Shown one piece after another: positions 20,186 through 30,462 of a stretch of 64,000 nucleotides of DNA. The stretch spans positions 410,294,159 to 410,358,158 of the forward strand of contig CM066034.1 in assembly GCA_033557465.1 (NCBI GenBank), given 5' to 3'. This DNA is from Ichthyophis bannanicus. Taxonomy: Eukaryota; Chordata; Amphibia; Gymnophiona; Ichthyophiidae. The position numbers and the translations under genes are program-made. Under the pieces are notes generated by a model. That model did not search any database, was not told the DNA's origin, and saw only the letters and a list, made by a program, of their open reading frames with translations. Each line of letters starts with the position of its first letter. Within the stretch, counting starts at the first letter, position 1.

Positions 20186-20385
20186 ATGGAAGGCAAGTCG
20201 GGGCTTAAAGATGGGGACAAGCCACAGGTTGCCTCAGAAAAGGCGGGAACGGCGGCCATTTTGGGGTAGCCGGCCTTTTCTCCCGCGGCTCAGAATAAAC
20301 ATGTCAAAAGGAAATCCAAATTGCATAAAGATTCCCCTGCGCCGGTAAGCACTGCACCAACCTTTCCTGAGGCTCAGGAAGAGGT
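20186..20385 (+). pseudogene. DIRS A2 gag, N-terminal exon-like piece before the nested element
   Basis: ATG 20186 opens MEGKSGLKDGDKPQVASEK. A TAG interrupts after about 27 codons, and the frame then runs on in a lysine-rich segment up to the F1 insertion. It is the start of gag because the conserved gag domain resumes right after F1 and because its position relative to the left ITR fits copy D. No zinc cluster is visible in this short piece. Confidence 0.5.
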
Positions 20386-20425
20386 ATCTCCAGGAACAAG
20401 CAGGAATGAGTCTTCACATATGGGT

Positions 20426-20441
20426 CCGTCGGTACCGACGG
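20426..20441. repeat. Palindrome ccgtcggtaccgacgg in the left ITR of F1
   Basis: A perfect 16-base palindrome centred on GGTACC. It recurs as cgtcggtaccgacg at 25,507-25,520, 49,992-50,005 and 55,605-55,618, i.e. in all four family-F ITRs. Confidence 0.85.
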
Positions 20442-20499
20442 AGTCTGCGCGGGAACGCTTCCCAGCGTCCAATCAAAGAGCTTTTGGAAGCATCCCACC

Positions 20500-22599
20500 A
20501 CGCCTGCATGCTGCCTTCCCGCCTTTCCCAACTGCCTCTCCTCAGTTCATGGAACCGCCAGCCACTTTCTCCAAGAAATGTTCAAACTGTGGTGGTACAA
20601 CTTTATTTTTAGACCCTCGAAGTCGATGTCTAACCTGCTTGGGTCCTGACAATAGTTTGGTGAGAAGGGGTCTTCAACATTGAGGTTCCCTCGATACACG
20701 GTTTCCCTCCAACTTCGGGGCACCGTCCCCTTCTTCTTCTACACAGGATCAGGTATCCCACAAACAGTCTGTTAAGACTAGCCAGCCCTTGAGTGGTAGG
20801 TCTCGTGCACAGCATGTAGACGGCTCCGGCCTTGCCCTCGAGGGCCCACTGGCTTCAAAACCCCGGCGGGAGTCTTCGGTCTCCAAAGCCTTTCAGGGGT
20901 TTCAGGTTGTTCCTGGGGTTCACCCCTCACAGAACATACCTGAGCCGTGTCCGGTGGTGGCATCCGCTTCGAGTGGTACCGATACCCCGGCATCGGCACT
21001 GGTGTTGGATGAAACACTCCTCACCAGGGATGGTCATCTGGCGTCCTCGGTGCTTTCGGGGACCGGTGGATACCCTCCAGACTGACTTTCCATTATCGGT
21101 ACCAGCACCGATACTACCACCGACGTCGGTACTCTCCAGACGTGCATCGATAGCCTCGCTTCCTTCGATGCCGAGTCTGGAATCGATCTCCAGTCTGGAG
21201 GACTGGGTACCGACTCGCCTTGGTACCGGCTCTCGGCGGTACCGAAGGCTCTGTTCCGATGATTCGGATCCGCAACTCTCGGTTCCCCCGAGGCCGATTG
21301 AGTTGCCACTGGTTGACCTTCATCCACCGGTATCAGACACGATACCGAAGTCTGTACCGATGTCCTCATTACCCTTACGGTCGGTACCTTCCATGCTTCG
21401 CTTATCAGGCTCCGATGCCGAGTTTGGAATCTATCTCTAGTCTGGAAGACTGGGTACCAATACGCTTTGGTACCGATACCGATCGATACCGGTGGCTCGG
21501 TACCGAGGATAGCAGCCGGAGGTTTTCGGTTACCTCGGTACCGATTGAACTGTCACCGATGACTGCTCCGATGTCTCTGTCGGGCTCGACTCCGACATCG
21601 GTACCGGTATTGGCATCGGTACCGGTATCCACAGTAGCATCGTGGCCAACTCCTGCCATGCTTTTTTCAACAAGATCGCTCCTTTCTATACCAAGCTTGG
21701 AGTCGATACCTGGCATGGACAATGTGGTAATGACGGTCGCTGCTCCTGACAGCCAGTACCGGCGACCATCCCTTAAGCATTCCACACTGCACCGTGCAGG
21801 ATCTTCTATTCCTATATATTTGGATAGCTCTGTCGGTGCTCAGGCTAGTTTTTCAGATCTAACCTGTCCAAGGGAGATTCCTGTTGGGGATCCCTCTTTT
21901 CAGAGTTTCCTCCTGGATATAGCAAGATCTCTTGCCATTCCTATCCCAGGACATGATCCTGCACAAGGCTCTGTTTCTACCAAAGCAAAGGAGAACATAA
22001 TGCTTCCTTTGCATCATTCCTTGCAGGATCTCCTTCTAGGAATGTGGGAAACACCTTTAAGGGTACCCCCACCTTCCAGAGCAACTGATCTCTTATATCA
22101 GGTGCCCCCCTCTCCAGGGTTTCAAAAGACTCCACTTCCTCATCATTCAATAGTAGTGGAATCAGCAATGAGGCAGGTAAAGAGTAAGAAAAAGCACTCT
22201 TCTTATCCGCCAGGTCGTGAGTCTAAGACACTAGATGCCTTTGGACGTCAAACCTTCCAGACATCTATGCTTTCTGCAAGAATTCTCTCATATATTTTTT
22301 ATATGAGTCTATCTCTTGAGGAGGTCACAAAGCAATTACATCTTTTGACTCCTTCCCTTCCAGAGTCCAAGAGTGCAGGCTATTCTTCACTGCTCAAGCA
22401 TCTTCAGAATATCTCTTGGTTTCTTACTCGTGCTTCCCTAGACTCTTTTGAGTCTGTTAGCAGGACTTCTGCTATAACTATACGGGCACGATGTAGAGCC
22501 TGGCTCCAAGCTTCAGACTTGGACAAATGGGCACAGCAAAGACTGGGACATACTCCTTGCACTGGAGACAATCTTTTCAACAAGGAGTCTTTACGTTAG
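20500..22599 (+). pseudogene. DIRS gag-like ORF1 of F1 (at least one frameshift)
   Basis: First frame: a CSNCGGTTLFLDPRSRCLTC cysteine cluster, then LGPDNSLVRRGLQ with a decayed knuckle, and stops at about 20,681 and 21,083. The main frame at 21,220-22,599 holds a serine/proline/valine-rich linker whose VP repeats come from GGTACC-containing DNA. Then comes the conserved gag block: LLLGMWETPLRVPPPS, SPGFQKTPLPHHSIVVESAM, LDAFGRQTFQTSM, ITIRARCRAWLQASDLDKWA, TPCTGDNLFNK. It ends at TAG 22,597-22,599. The open 3' frame of about 460 codons suggests gag was the part kept under selection or the most recently intact. Confidence 0.78.
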
Positions 22600-25130
22600 G
22601 TTACTTAGTTGTCCACTGACTTACCTGCTCCTAGGGGCTGTTCTGCACCTTCTTCTGTCCCAGTAGGTAGGAAATGTCCTGCCAAACTTTCTTCCCGTAG
22701 GAGAAGAAGGTTTTATGCATCATCTGCCCATCATACAGATGTTCCCAAACAAGGGAAGCATCGTCCTGGTCTACAGAATTCAAACTCTCACCAGGCTCAG
22801 CAAACCCAGCAACCACAGGGTTTCTGATCAATCTCCATCAGATGCTTGTGACTCTTGGGGTTAGAATCTGCAGTTGCTTCTTCTCAATAGAGGCAATCCA
22901 CTGCTGTCATTCTAAATCCTCAACATAGATTTCTTCCCAAAAGACATCCATTCTTTCTATGTTCTATGAGCTGTCAGGATGTTCATGCTTCTAGGTCACA
23001 GGGTTCTCCTCTTCTTCCTGCTAGGGAAAGAGGTCTAACCACTATCAAACGATAGTTTCCTGTGCCAGCATGTCTTTTTTTCCTTTCTATAGACTTACTA
23101 CTTTGTAAGTCTTCTTCAGCTCCATTCTCTTTACCCTCTCACCAGGTTTTTCCTCTGTAAGAGCGGTATTGCTTCACTGGAGAGCTTTTTCTTCAGCCTC
23201 TCTAGTTTTGTTACTTTTCCAGTGCGGAGTTCTCTTCTCTGAGTTGACTCCTCTTTTTCAATCTTGCTTTGAAGCAGTTCATCAGACATGTCCAGAGTTT
23301 TCTACTCCTGTTCTGTCTGTTCTTTCTGTTTTTAAACAGTAACATTCTTTCTGCTGTCTGGCAAGCAGCTGCCAATGCAGGAGCCTTAATGTTTGGACCA
23401 CTGGTTCTTGTCCACCAGCAACCAGATTTGTCCTCGACTAACATTCTCTCTGGTCTTAGTAGTGGCTCCAAGTCAGTGCTGTCATCTGTCTTGGAAATTT
23501 TTTCACTACAAGCTTGTTGGATTGTCTTCTCTTTCTGCCATCTCCATTCCCCTGGGTTTGGCAGCATAGTTGACATAGGTACTGGCTCTGCAGTAGCCAG
23601 TTCTATCTTCTCATTCTCCTGCATCATGCTCTCTGCAATCCTACAGAGAAGCTCTCCACTATGGGCCCTTGCTAGAGAGCATGGGTTTTTTTTCTCCAAC
23701 AGCTATCCTAGATGGCTGGAAAAGGCTTTTTCAGTCGTGTCTCCCATGACTAGAAAGGATCTCCTTTTTAATATAAAGGACATAGGCCTTCTCTTACGTG
23801 AAAGCTTAAGGAGTTGCCAATTCCCTGCGTTGGTCCATAGTATTTCCAATCAGGAATATGCTTTTTCTCCTTGCAGCTCGTCCTCATGGTAAGAACGCAT
23901 GATACCTTTTTTGCCCTTAAGCAGGTCAGCATGGTATCTCATTTTTATGCGTCTTCTGTTCACTTACCATGCTAGAGTTCTAGAATACTCGGGACTTGCT
24001 GGCTGCAGACTGATATCATCCTCTGCTTTTCACGTAACCGTCCTGGTTATTTCACTACCTAGCATCTCTGTAGCTCATAACCAGTGGGAACAGATTCTCT
24101 ATATATCTTCTCAAATAGGTTCCACCTTCTTGTTATTAGATGAATCTTTCCTCACCACATTTTCCTATGTGAATACCGTTCTATAGGCATATCTCTGCTT
24201 CATTGCAGACACCCATATAGAGGCCTATATATTCATATCTGTAGCATACATCTTACAGATGTCTGTCTATCTTTGTGTGTATTTTATGCCCTTCATATCT
24301 CACTATAGATATATTCTCATATATCTATCTATATGATATATCTATATGTATATATATTTATATATATGTATCTGTCGAGATATTTACTATCGGTAGATAG
24401 GTATCCTGCATTTATCTACCTGACTGTCCAGGCTCATATAACTATATGATTCTGACAGAAGGGCTTTACCCATACCTATGCTATCCAGCATGTTTGGGGT
24501 TCCACACTCACAACCACTTTTGTGGTAGTTAACAACTTCCACCATAACCTTAAGGTTTAGGTATCTCTGAAGCTCTCCATGTTCCAGTATCTCTCCTAGC
24601 TGACCCCAGTAAGGAGAGACATTGCGGATCTTCATCTAATCACAGGCTCTAACGCCTCAGGCGTTATTCCTTTCTTTTGGGATACAAGGGGTTTCCATAC
24701 CTTTTCCTCCCACAAGGACTGTGCCTGTTTGTACAATCCGGTCGGCCTTCTCTTTTTGCTCCCAAGGGTGAGCCACTCTGTCGCCAAAAGAGTTCGGCTT
24801 TTATTATAAAGCCTTCCGCTGAAGGCCCACCGTTTTTGGTACTACCCCAGTTCTCACCGGGGTCCCCTCTTACCTTTCAGGAATCTGACATCCACTCTCT
24901 TTTTTCCTACAGGTTTATTACCTCCACTTCACAGTGAGGTCATCCTTGAGGTTCCTCTACTGGGTTCCCCAGTAGATCCCATGAACCTCCTTACTGTTGT
25001 GTAATCCTGTTAGGGGAGGTCCATATTGCAATATTCCTTCAATATCATTGATGATAATTATCATCCACACATGGACTCCTTCTCTGCAGTCCTATGCTAG
25101 GTTAGCTGTTCCACAGCACATTTCTTTCTT
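22600..25130. other. Unrelated 2.5-kb interior of DIRS F1
   Basis: This replaces RT, RNase H and YR. No YLDD, TTDAS or ICRAATW motif is visible on either strand. It contains overlapping open frames on both strands at about 23,211-23,892 (207 aa plus, 162 aa minus), a TATA-type microsatellite at about 24,296-24,400, and pyrimidine-rich stretches. A ttgcag/ctcgtcctcatg/gtaaga arrangement near 23,870-23,895 looks like a minimal exon. Function and origin are unknown. Confidence 0.5.
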
Positions 25131-25214
25131 CAACTCCTACCCTCCATCCTCAGGATGCCTGGTGTTGTGCGGGATAGCATGTTCCAACCTATAACATGCT
25201 GGGACTCTAGGCAT

Positions 25215-25327
25215 CTTAGCTTGGGAGTCCCCATATGTGAAGACTCATTCCTGCTTGTTCCTGGAGATAGCACAGTTACTTACCTGTAAAAGGTGATCTC
25301 TGGGAACAGCAGGAATAAGTCTTCACA
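25215..25327. repeat. ICR of DIRS F1
   Basis: cccatatgtgaagactcatt through gttcctggaga complements the left end. tagcacagttacttacctgt through cagcaggaataagtc complements the right end. Confidence 0.85.
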
Positions 25328-25499
25328 ACCCACCCATAGTTGTATCTCTATCTATCTTTCCTTTCCTCCCTCTCTCTCTTTGTCTCAGCTTTAAAACTTA
25401 ACTGAGGAGAGGCAGTTGGGAAAGGCGGGAAGGCAGCACGCAGGCGTGGTGGGATGCTTCCAAAAGCTCTTTGATTGGATGCTGGGAAGCGTTCCTGCG

Positions 25500-25586
25500 C
25501 AGACTCCGTCGGTACCGACGTACCCATATGTGAAGACTTATTCCTGCTGTTCCCAGAGATCACCTGTTACAGGTAAGTAACTGTGC
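25500..25586 (+). repeat. Right ITR of DIRS F1
   Basis: Inverted left end, followed by the extension cacctgttacaggtaagtaa, with a perfect CAG/GTAAGT donor consensus. Confidence 0.85.
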
Positions 25587-26840
25587 TTTCTTCGTTATTT
25601 TCGCCCTACTTTATTTTGGCTTTGTATAAGGCCTATTTGCTGAAGGCATCACAGGTACTTAGTCCCTCACTAGCTGCTTCTAGTGGGGACAGTTTGAAAC
25701 CTGAAGGTGCTGCAGTGGATCCGGGGGAGGGTCCTTCCCAGAAGGTGGCCTCAGTAGGAGCTGGATTATGCAGCACAGAGCCGCAGATCTCGATACCTCC
25801 GGGATTGGAGGATGGTGAAATCATCTCAGAGGCAGGTATTGACTCTTGGCCCTTAGAGCTTGAGGAAAGTGAATTGACTCCGGGCGAGGACCCTAATGTC
25901 TTTAGGGTTTTCGGTAAAGAGCTGGGGGCTCTTATTACGCAGTCCTTAGCCGCTCTGAATATTGTTATGCCCTCGGTGCCACAGCAGCCGTTAGAGGATC
26001 CCTTGTTGCAGGGGTTTAAAACAGAACAGCGCTGTTTTCCAGTTCACCGCGTGATAAAGCAGATGGTGGAGTCTGAGTGGGAGTTCCCAGAGGCTACGCT
26101 TAGGGATGCTCGCGCTTTGGGTCATCTATACCCGATTCCACTGGAGGAGAGAGACTTATTAAAAATGCCTAAGGTGGATGCCTTAGTCTCAGCAGTGACA
26201 AAGAAGACGACGATACCCGTAGAAGGGGGAGCTGCGCTTAAGGACCTGCAAGATCGTAAGCTTGAGGTGCTATTGAAGCAGGCCTTTGATTCTAGTGCGC
26301 TAGCTTTGCAGACATCCATGTGTGGAGCATATGTGTCCAGAGCTTCGATCCGTTGGCTCCAAGGTGAGTCGGCTGCGGAGTCGCCGGAAGGTTCGTCCAC
26401 TGACGGAGCTAAGTTGGAGTGGCCGCAGCTTACCTCGCGGATGCTTTCTATGACTTGGTTAGAATCTCCGCAAAATCCATGGCTTCGGTGATTGCGGCCA
26501 GACGTTTCCTTTGGCTAAGAAACTGGGCAGCTGACGCTTCTTCAAAGTCAAGGCTCAGCAAGCTCCCCTACAAAGGCAAGCTGCTTTTTGGGGAAGCCTT
26601 GGAAAAGATAGTTAAAGATCTTGGGGACTCCAAGGGGGGTCGTTTGCTGGAAGACCGTCCTAAGACGCCTAGAGCGAGCATGGTGCCTAGGGGGCAAGGT
26701 TGAGATTCTCGCCGGTTCAGGGGGGCACGCTTTGCTCCCTATCCGAAGCCTCGTTTCGGCCCTTGCAATCAATCCTTTCGGGGGGCTAGGGGCTTCGGCA
26801 GAGGTTATTTCAATGCTCAGCAGGGTGCAGCAAAGAAACC
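25587..26840 (+). pseudogene. DIRS A2 gag-like ORF1, main part (frameshifted)
   Basis: Continues gag after F1. The acidic block ends LEDGEIISEAG. The conserved domain reads LEDPLLQGFKTEQRCFPVHR, KVDALVSAVTKKTTIPVEGG and LKDLQDRKLEVLLKQAF, then SMCGAYVSRASIRWLQ. A frameshift near 26,430 leads to AAAYLADAFYDLVRISAKSM, FLWLRNWAADASSKSRLSKL and GKLLFGEALEKIVKDLG. An arginine/glycine-rich tail follows (FRGARFAPYPKP, FRGARGFGRGYF), probably RNA-binding. The same domain order occurs in D and E. Lesions make it inactive. Confidence 0.78.
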
Positions 26841-26849
26841 TCAATGAAG

Positions 26850-27529
26850 GTCCGCTGGTCCAGGTGGAGAGACCTGTAGGGGGTCGCTTACAGGGATTTC
26901 TCTCTGCCTGGACCGCAATTACGTCAGACCAATGGGTGCTAGAAATCATTCGAGAGGGGTATGCGTTGGAGTTTGCGCACCCGTTACGAGAAGCCTTCAT
27001 GGTGTCTCCCGGGGGAACAGGACAGAAAAGGCAGGCTGTAGACAATACGCTTCAGCGGTTATTACAGCTGCAGGCGGTAGTACCGGTACCCCAAGACCAG
27101 TGCGGACTAGGTTGATACTCGATTTATTTAGTAGTTCCCAAGAAAGAGGGTTCTTTTCGTCCCGTTCTCAATCTCAAGCATGTAAATCGCTCATTAAAGA
27201 TAACGCATTTTCGGATGGAGACGCTCAGATCCGTTATTCGGGCAGTGCGACAAGGGGAATTCCTCTCGTCCATAGATCTCACGGAAGCTTATCTGCACAT
27301 TCCAATCAGAACAGATCATCAGCGTTTTTTGAGATTTGCGGTGCCCATTGGCCATTTTCAGTTTCGAGCATTGCCGTTCGGCTTAGCATCGGCTCCTCGG
27401 ACGTTCACAAAGGTTATGGTAGTAGTAGCAGCGTCATTGCACAAGGAAGGTATTCGAGTGCACCCTTATCTAGACGATTGGTTGATCAGAGCAGCGTCAC
27501 GTCCGGATGCGGTAGCAGCAACTGCTTGA
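26850..27529 (+). pseudogene. DIRS A2 reverse transcriptase (frameshifted)
   Basis: N-terminal part: GFLSAWTAITSDQWVLEIIR and a decayed linker. After a frameshift at about 27,110: YLVVPKKEGSFRPVLNLKHV, SSIDLTEAYLHIPIRTDHQR, FRALPFGLASAPRTFTKVMV and IRVHPYLDDWLIRA, with YLDD at 27,467-27,478. The catalytic aspartates are intact. A TGA at 27,527-27,529 ends this frame; the thumb continues in the same frame after it. Confidence 0.85.
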
Positions 27530-28312
27530 GTGGTACAAGTCCTCGAGCAACTCGGTTGGGTAGTCAACCGTTCGAAAAGTCAGCTGCACCCAGGTCATCA
27601 GCTTACTTACCTAGGAGCATTGTTCGACACGAAAGTGGGGTCAGTGTGTCTACCCGAGAACAGGGTTTTGAAGATCTTGCATCAGGTGCAGGCCTTCTTG
27701 AAGCAGACGGCTCCGTCAGCATGGCGATACCTGCAGCTCTTAGGGTCCATAGCGGCGACTCTGGAGCTGGTTCCATGGGCTAGGGCACATATGAGACCTC
27801 TGCAACAAGCCTTACTGTCCAGGTGGTCTCCTCAGCTTCAGCCTCTCTCTCAAAGGTTGGTTTGTCCAGAGATGGTGCGGCTCAACCTGCAGTGGTGGTT
27901 AGACGCCAATCATCTACGAGCAGGGGTTCCGTTGGAAGATCCAAGTTGGGTGTTGCTCACCACAGACACCAGCTTATCAGGCTGGTGAGCTCATTGTCAG
28001 GCTCACATGGCACAGGGACTATGGTCTGTGCCGGAAAGCTCTTGGTCGATCAATCGGTTGGAGCTCAGAGCGGTACGTCTCGTGCTACAGCACTTCCAGC
28101 CCTTGATTGAGGGTAGAGCGGTCCAAGTTTTCTCAGACAATGCGGCGACGGTCTCATATATCAATCGGCAGGGCGTTACAGGCAGTGCCGCCTTGCTGGA
28201 GGAGAGTCAACAGCTAATGAGCTGGGCGGAAAGTCATCTCCTGGCCTTATCAGCGGTCATGTGGCAGGGAAAGACAATGTACAGGCGGATTTTCTCAGTC
28301 GAAATCTTCTAG
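27530..28312 (+). pseudogene. DIRS A2 RT thumb and RNase H (stops)
   Basis: The thumb: VVQVLEQLGWVVNRSKSQLH and LTYLGALFDTKVGSVCLPE. RNase H: VLLTTDTSLSGW (first aspartate; TGA at 27,986-27,988), INRLELRAVRLVLQHF (glutamate), VQVFSDNAATVSYINRQG (second aspartate). It then runs out of frame near 28,260 and is picked up by the frame that continues as AGKDNVQADFLSRNLLDP. Confidence 0.82.
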
Positions 28313-28773
28313 ATCCTGGAGAGTGGGAACTGAATGCAGCGGTATTTCATGGCCTTACCCAGCGCTGGGGGCAACCGGCGATGGATCTGATGGCTACTCT
28401 TTCCAATGCCAAGACGTCTCGTTTTTACAGCAGACGCAGGGAATGCATGTCGGAGGGTCTTGATGCTCTCGTTCAGGTCTGGCCGGAGGATCTCCTGCTG
28501 TATGTGTTCCCTCCGTGGCCTATAATCGGTCGTGTAGTTCAACGCATTGCGGACCACAGGGGGAGAGTAATTCTCATCGCACCGGATTGGCCCAGAAGGC
28601 CGTGGTATGTGGATCTGGTTGGGCTTCTGGTGGATTCTCCGTGGCGTCTACCGGTCCGTTGCAACCTGTTGAATCAAGGTCCGATTTTAATGCCTCAGGT
28701 GGATCGCTTCTTGCTTACGGCTTGGCTCTTGAAAGGGAAAGGCCGAGGCGCAAGGGGTACTCGGCTCCAGTGA
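28261..28773 (+). pseudogene. DIRS A2 Dam-like methyltransferase region
   Basis: AGKDNVQADFLSRNLLDPGE (end of RNase H) is followed by QPAMDLMATLSNAKTSRFYS, LLLYVFPPWPIIGRVVQRIA and VILIAPDWPRRPWYVDLVGL. This is the region described in DIRS elements as related to Dam N6-adenine methyltransferases. The motif that would be D/NPP reads FPP, so methylation activity is doubtful. Ends TGA 28,771-28,773. Confidence 0.65.
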
Positions 28774-29783
28774 TAGCCACCATGCTGAGTTCGAGAAGAA
28801 GGTCTACTTCGTTGGCCTATGTCCGCATCTGGTGCGTGTTCGAAACTTGGTGTTCAAAGCGTAGCATTCGTCCATTTTCGGCGGCGGTCTCCCACATCTT
28901 ATCATTCCTGCAGAGCGGTCTAGATAAGGGGTTGGCGCTGAACACGCTCAAAGTTCATTTAGCAGCCTTAGCCTGCTATAGAGGTTCAGTGCGCGGTCGT
29001 CGATTAACTGCGCATGGAGATATCCGCCGCTTTTTCCAGGCGGCTGGAATTCTCAAGCCTCCGTTACACCAGGTAGTACCGGCTTGGGATTTGAACATCG
29101 TTCTAGAGGATTTAATGCAACCTCCGTTTACATCGACGTTGTCAGGAGGGTTGAAGGGAATTATCCTGGAAAACGGCGTTTCTGGTCGCTCTATGTTCAG
29201 CGAGAAGAATTTCAGATTTGCAAGCACTGTCGTGTAGAGAGCCTTACCTACAGTTTTTGGCGGAAAAGGTGATTCTGCGTCCGGTACCCTCTTTTCTTCC
29301 TAAAGTAGTTTCCGCTTTTCATATAAATCAGACGGTATCGTTGCCAGTGTTTTCAAACCTCATGGGCTCTCCGATGGATGGTGCACTCAAAAGCTTGGAT
29401 CTCGACAGAGTGTTGAAGAAATACCTCAAAGCCACTAAGATTTTTCATAAATCAGATAGATTGTTATTTTCGGAGGGCCACGTAAAGGAATGGCGGCATC
29501 GAAAGCGACCATTTCCAGATGGATAAAGCAGGCCATAGTATCGGCGTATGAGGCCAGGGGAAGGTCGTCCCCCCGAGGGTCTCAAAGCGCATTCTACATG
29601 GGGTCAGGCAACGTCCTGGTAGAATATGCCGCAGTTCCTCCTGTGGATATTTGTAGAGCCGCCACCTGGTCTTCGTTGCATACTTTTACAAGACACTACA
29701 GGTTGGATGTTCAGGCCAGGGAGGATGCGAAGGTTGGAGTGGCTGCTATTATCGCAGGGCTTGCCGGTCCCTCCCAACTTTAG
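28740..29783 (+). pseudogene. DIRS A2 tyrosine recombinase (two frameshifts)
   Basis: Starts by overlapping the Dam-like frame: VIATMLSSRRRSTSLAYVRI, VFETWCSKRSIRPFSAAVSH, LKVHLAALACYRGSVRGRRL and PAWDLNIVLEDLMQPPF. A frameshift lies at about 29,130-29,215, around the first arginine segment. It resumes as MQALSCREPYLQFLAEKV, SFLPKVVSAFHINQTVSLPV and FHKSDRLLFSEG. After another shift (about 29,490) comes PPVDICRAATWSSLHTFTRHYRLD with the HxY tyrosine, ending TAG 29,781-29,783. The HxxR segment is decayed. It is closest to the YR of A1. Confidence 0.85.
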
Positions 29784-29794
29784 GTACTGCTTTG

Positions 29795-29902
29795 GTACTG
29801 CCCTATCGTTCCCTGGACTGGCCCAGAGAAGCGAGAAGGAAGGAGAAATTAGACCTTACCTGCTAATTATCTTTCCTTGAGTTTTCTCCGGGCCAGTCCA
29901 GG
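29795..29902. repeat. ICR of DIRS A2
   Basis: ccctggactggcccagagaa through gcgagaagga complements the left end. aggagaaattagaccttacc through gggccagtccagg complements the right end. Confidence 0.85.
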
Positions 29903-30187
29903 ACCCACCCAGGTTTGTTTTTACCTATACTCAGCTAAGATGTTTTTGGGTAAAGCACGCTACATATCCCAGGGTCCTACATGACTTTTAAGAGCGGGGC
30001 TTCTGGTTGGCGTGAATTTTGGGTCTCCAAGTTACGACGGGGGATTAAAAAAAATAAATACAATTTTGCGGTTGGTTTCTTAGTGCATCAGTGCGTTTTT
30101 TTGCCCAAGGAAATGTGCATAGTTCTCAGTATTTGGGTTTTTTATTTTCTAGTTTCACAGTTAAATTATTAGCTGCTTTGGCAATAG

Positions 30188-30350
30188 GAGACTGGAGCAG
30201 TGCAGCAAGGGGGAGTGGCTTAAGCTGTTAGCAAAACATTTGGTTTACAGTCCTCAGCTGCTGAAGGGGATTGACAACCCTATCGTTCCCTGGACTGGCC
30301 CGGAGAAAACTCAAGGAAAGACAATTAGCAGGTAAGGTCTAATTTCTCCT
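30188..30350 (+). repeat. Right ITR of DIRS A2
   Basis: Inverted copy of 19,502-19,632, followed by acaattagcaggtaaggtct with a CAG/GTAAGG donor-like motif at the terminus. Confidence 0.85.
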
Positions 30351-30374
30351 TATCACACATTCTACTTATACTGA

Positions 30375-30462
30375 GGCAGGAAAGGCTGTGCCAGCCAGAG
30401 AAACAACGGTGGTGGGAAGCTGCTGAGAATCTGCCCTCTTGCTTTAATTTTTTTTTTACTAT
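30375..30462 (+). repeat. ~85-bp direct repeat, right copy
   Basis: Near-identical to 19,014-19,098, 25 bases outside the right end of A2. The left copy is about 400 bases outside its left end. Confidence 0.65.

Larger units (their letters stand above)
20386..25586 (+). mobile_element. DIRS retrotransposon copy F1 (non-autonomous), nested in A2
   Basis: Lineage-2 ends atctccaggaacaagcagg (20,386) and gttacaggtaagtaactgt (to 25,586), with an ICR at 25,215-25,327, match copy F2. gag (about 20,500-22,599) is recognisable. The 2.5 kb that should encode RT, RNase H and YR shows no similarity to them. The 3' UTR (from about 25,130) again matches F2. There is no obvious target duplication, as expected for YR-mediated insertion. 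Confidence 0.85.
19502..30350 (+). mobile_element. DIRS retrotransposon copy A2, with DIRS F1 nested in its gag
   Basis: A lineage-1 DIRS of about 5.6 kb without the insert, 10.85 kb with it. Left ITR 19,502-19,632 and right ITR 30,188-30,350 are long inverted copies. The ICR at 29,795-29,902 contains the complements of both ends and fixes the borders. Order: gag N-terminus (20,186-20,385), nested F1 (20,386-25,586), rest of gag (to about 26,840), RT, RNase H, Dam-like region, YR (ends 29,783). All frames carry a few lesions. Confidence 0.9.

Noticed and set aside
23211..23699. 162-codon minus-strand frame as a gene
   Set aside because: It lies opposite a longer plus frame in pyrimidine-rich DNA, and no domain is recognisable; it is noted only within the F1 interior observation.
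24296..24400. CRISPR-like or structured tandem array
   Set aside because: It is a TATA/TATC-type microsatellite with no spacers, and the window is eukaryotic.
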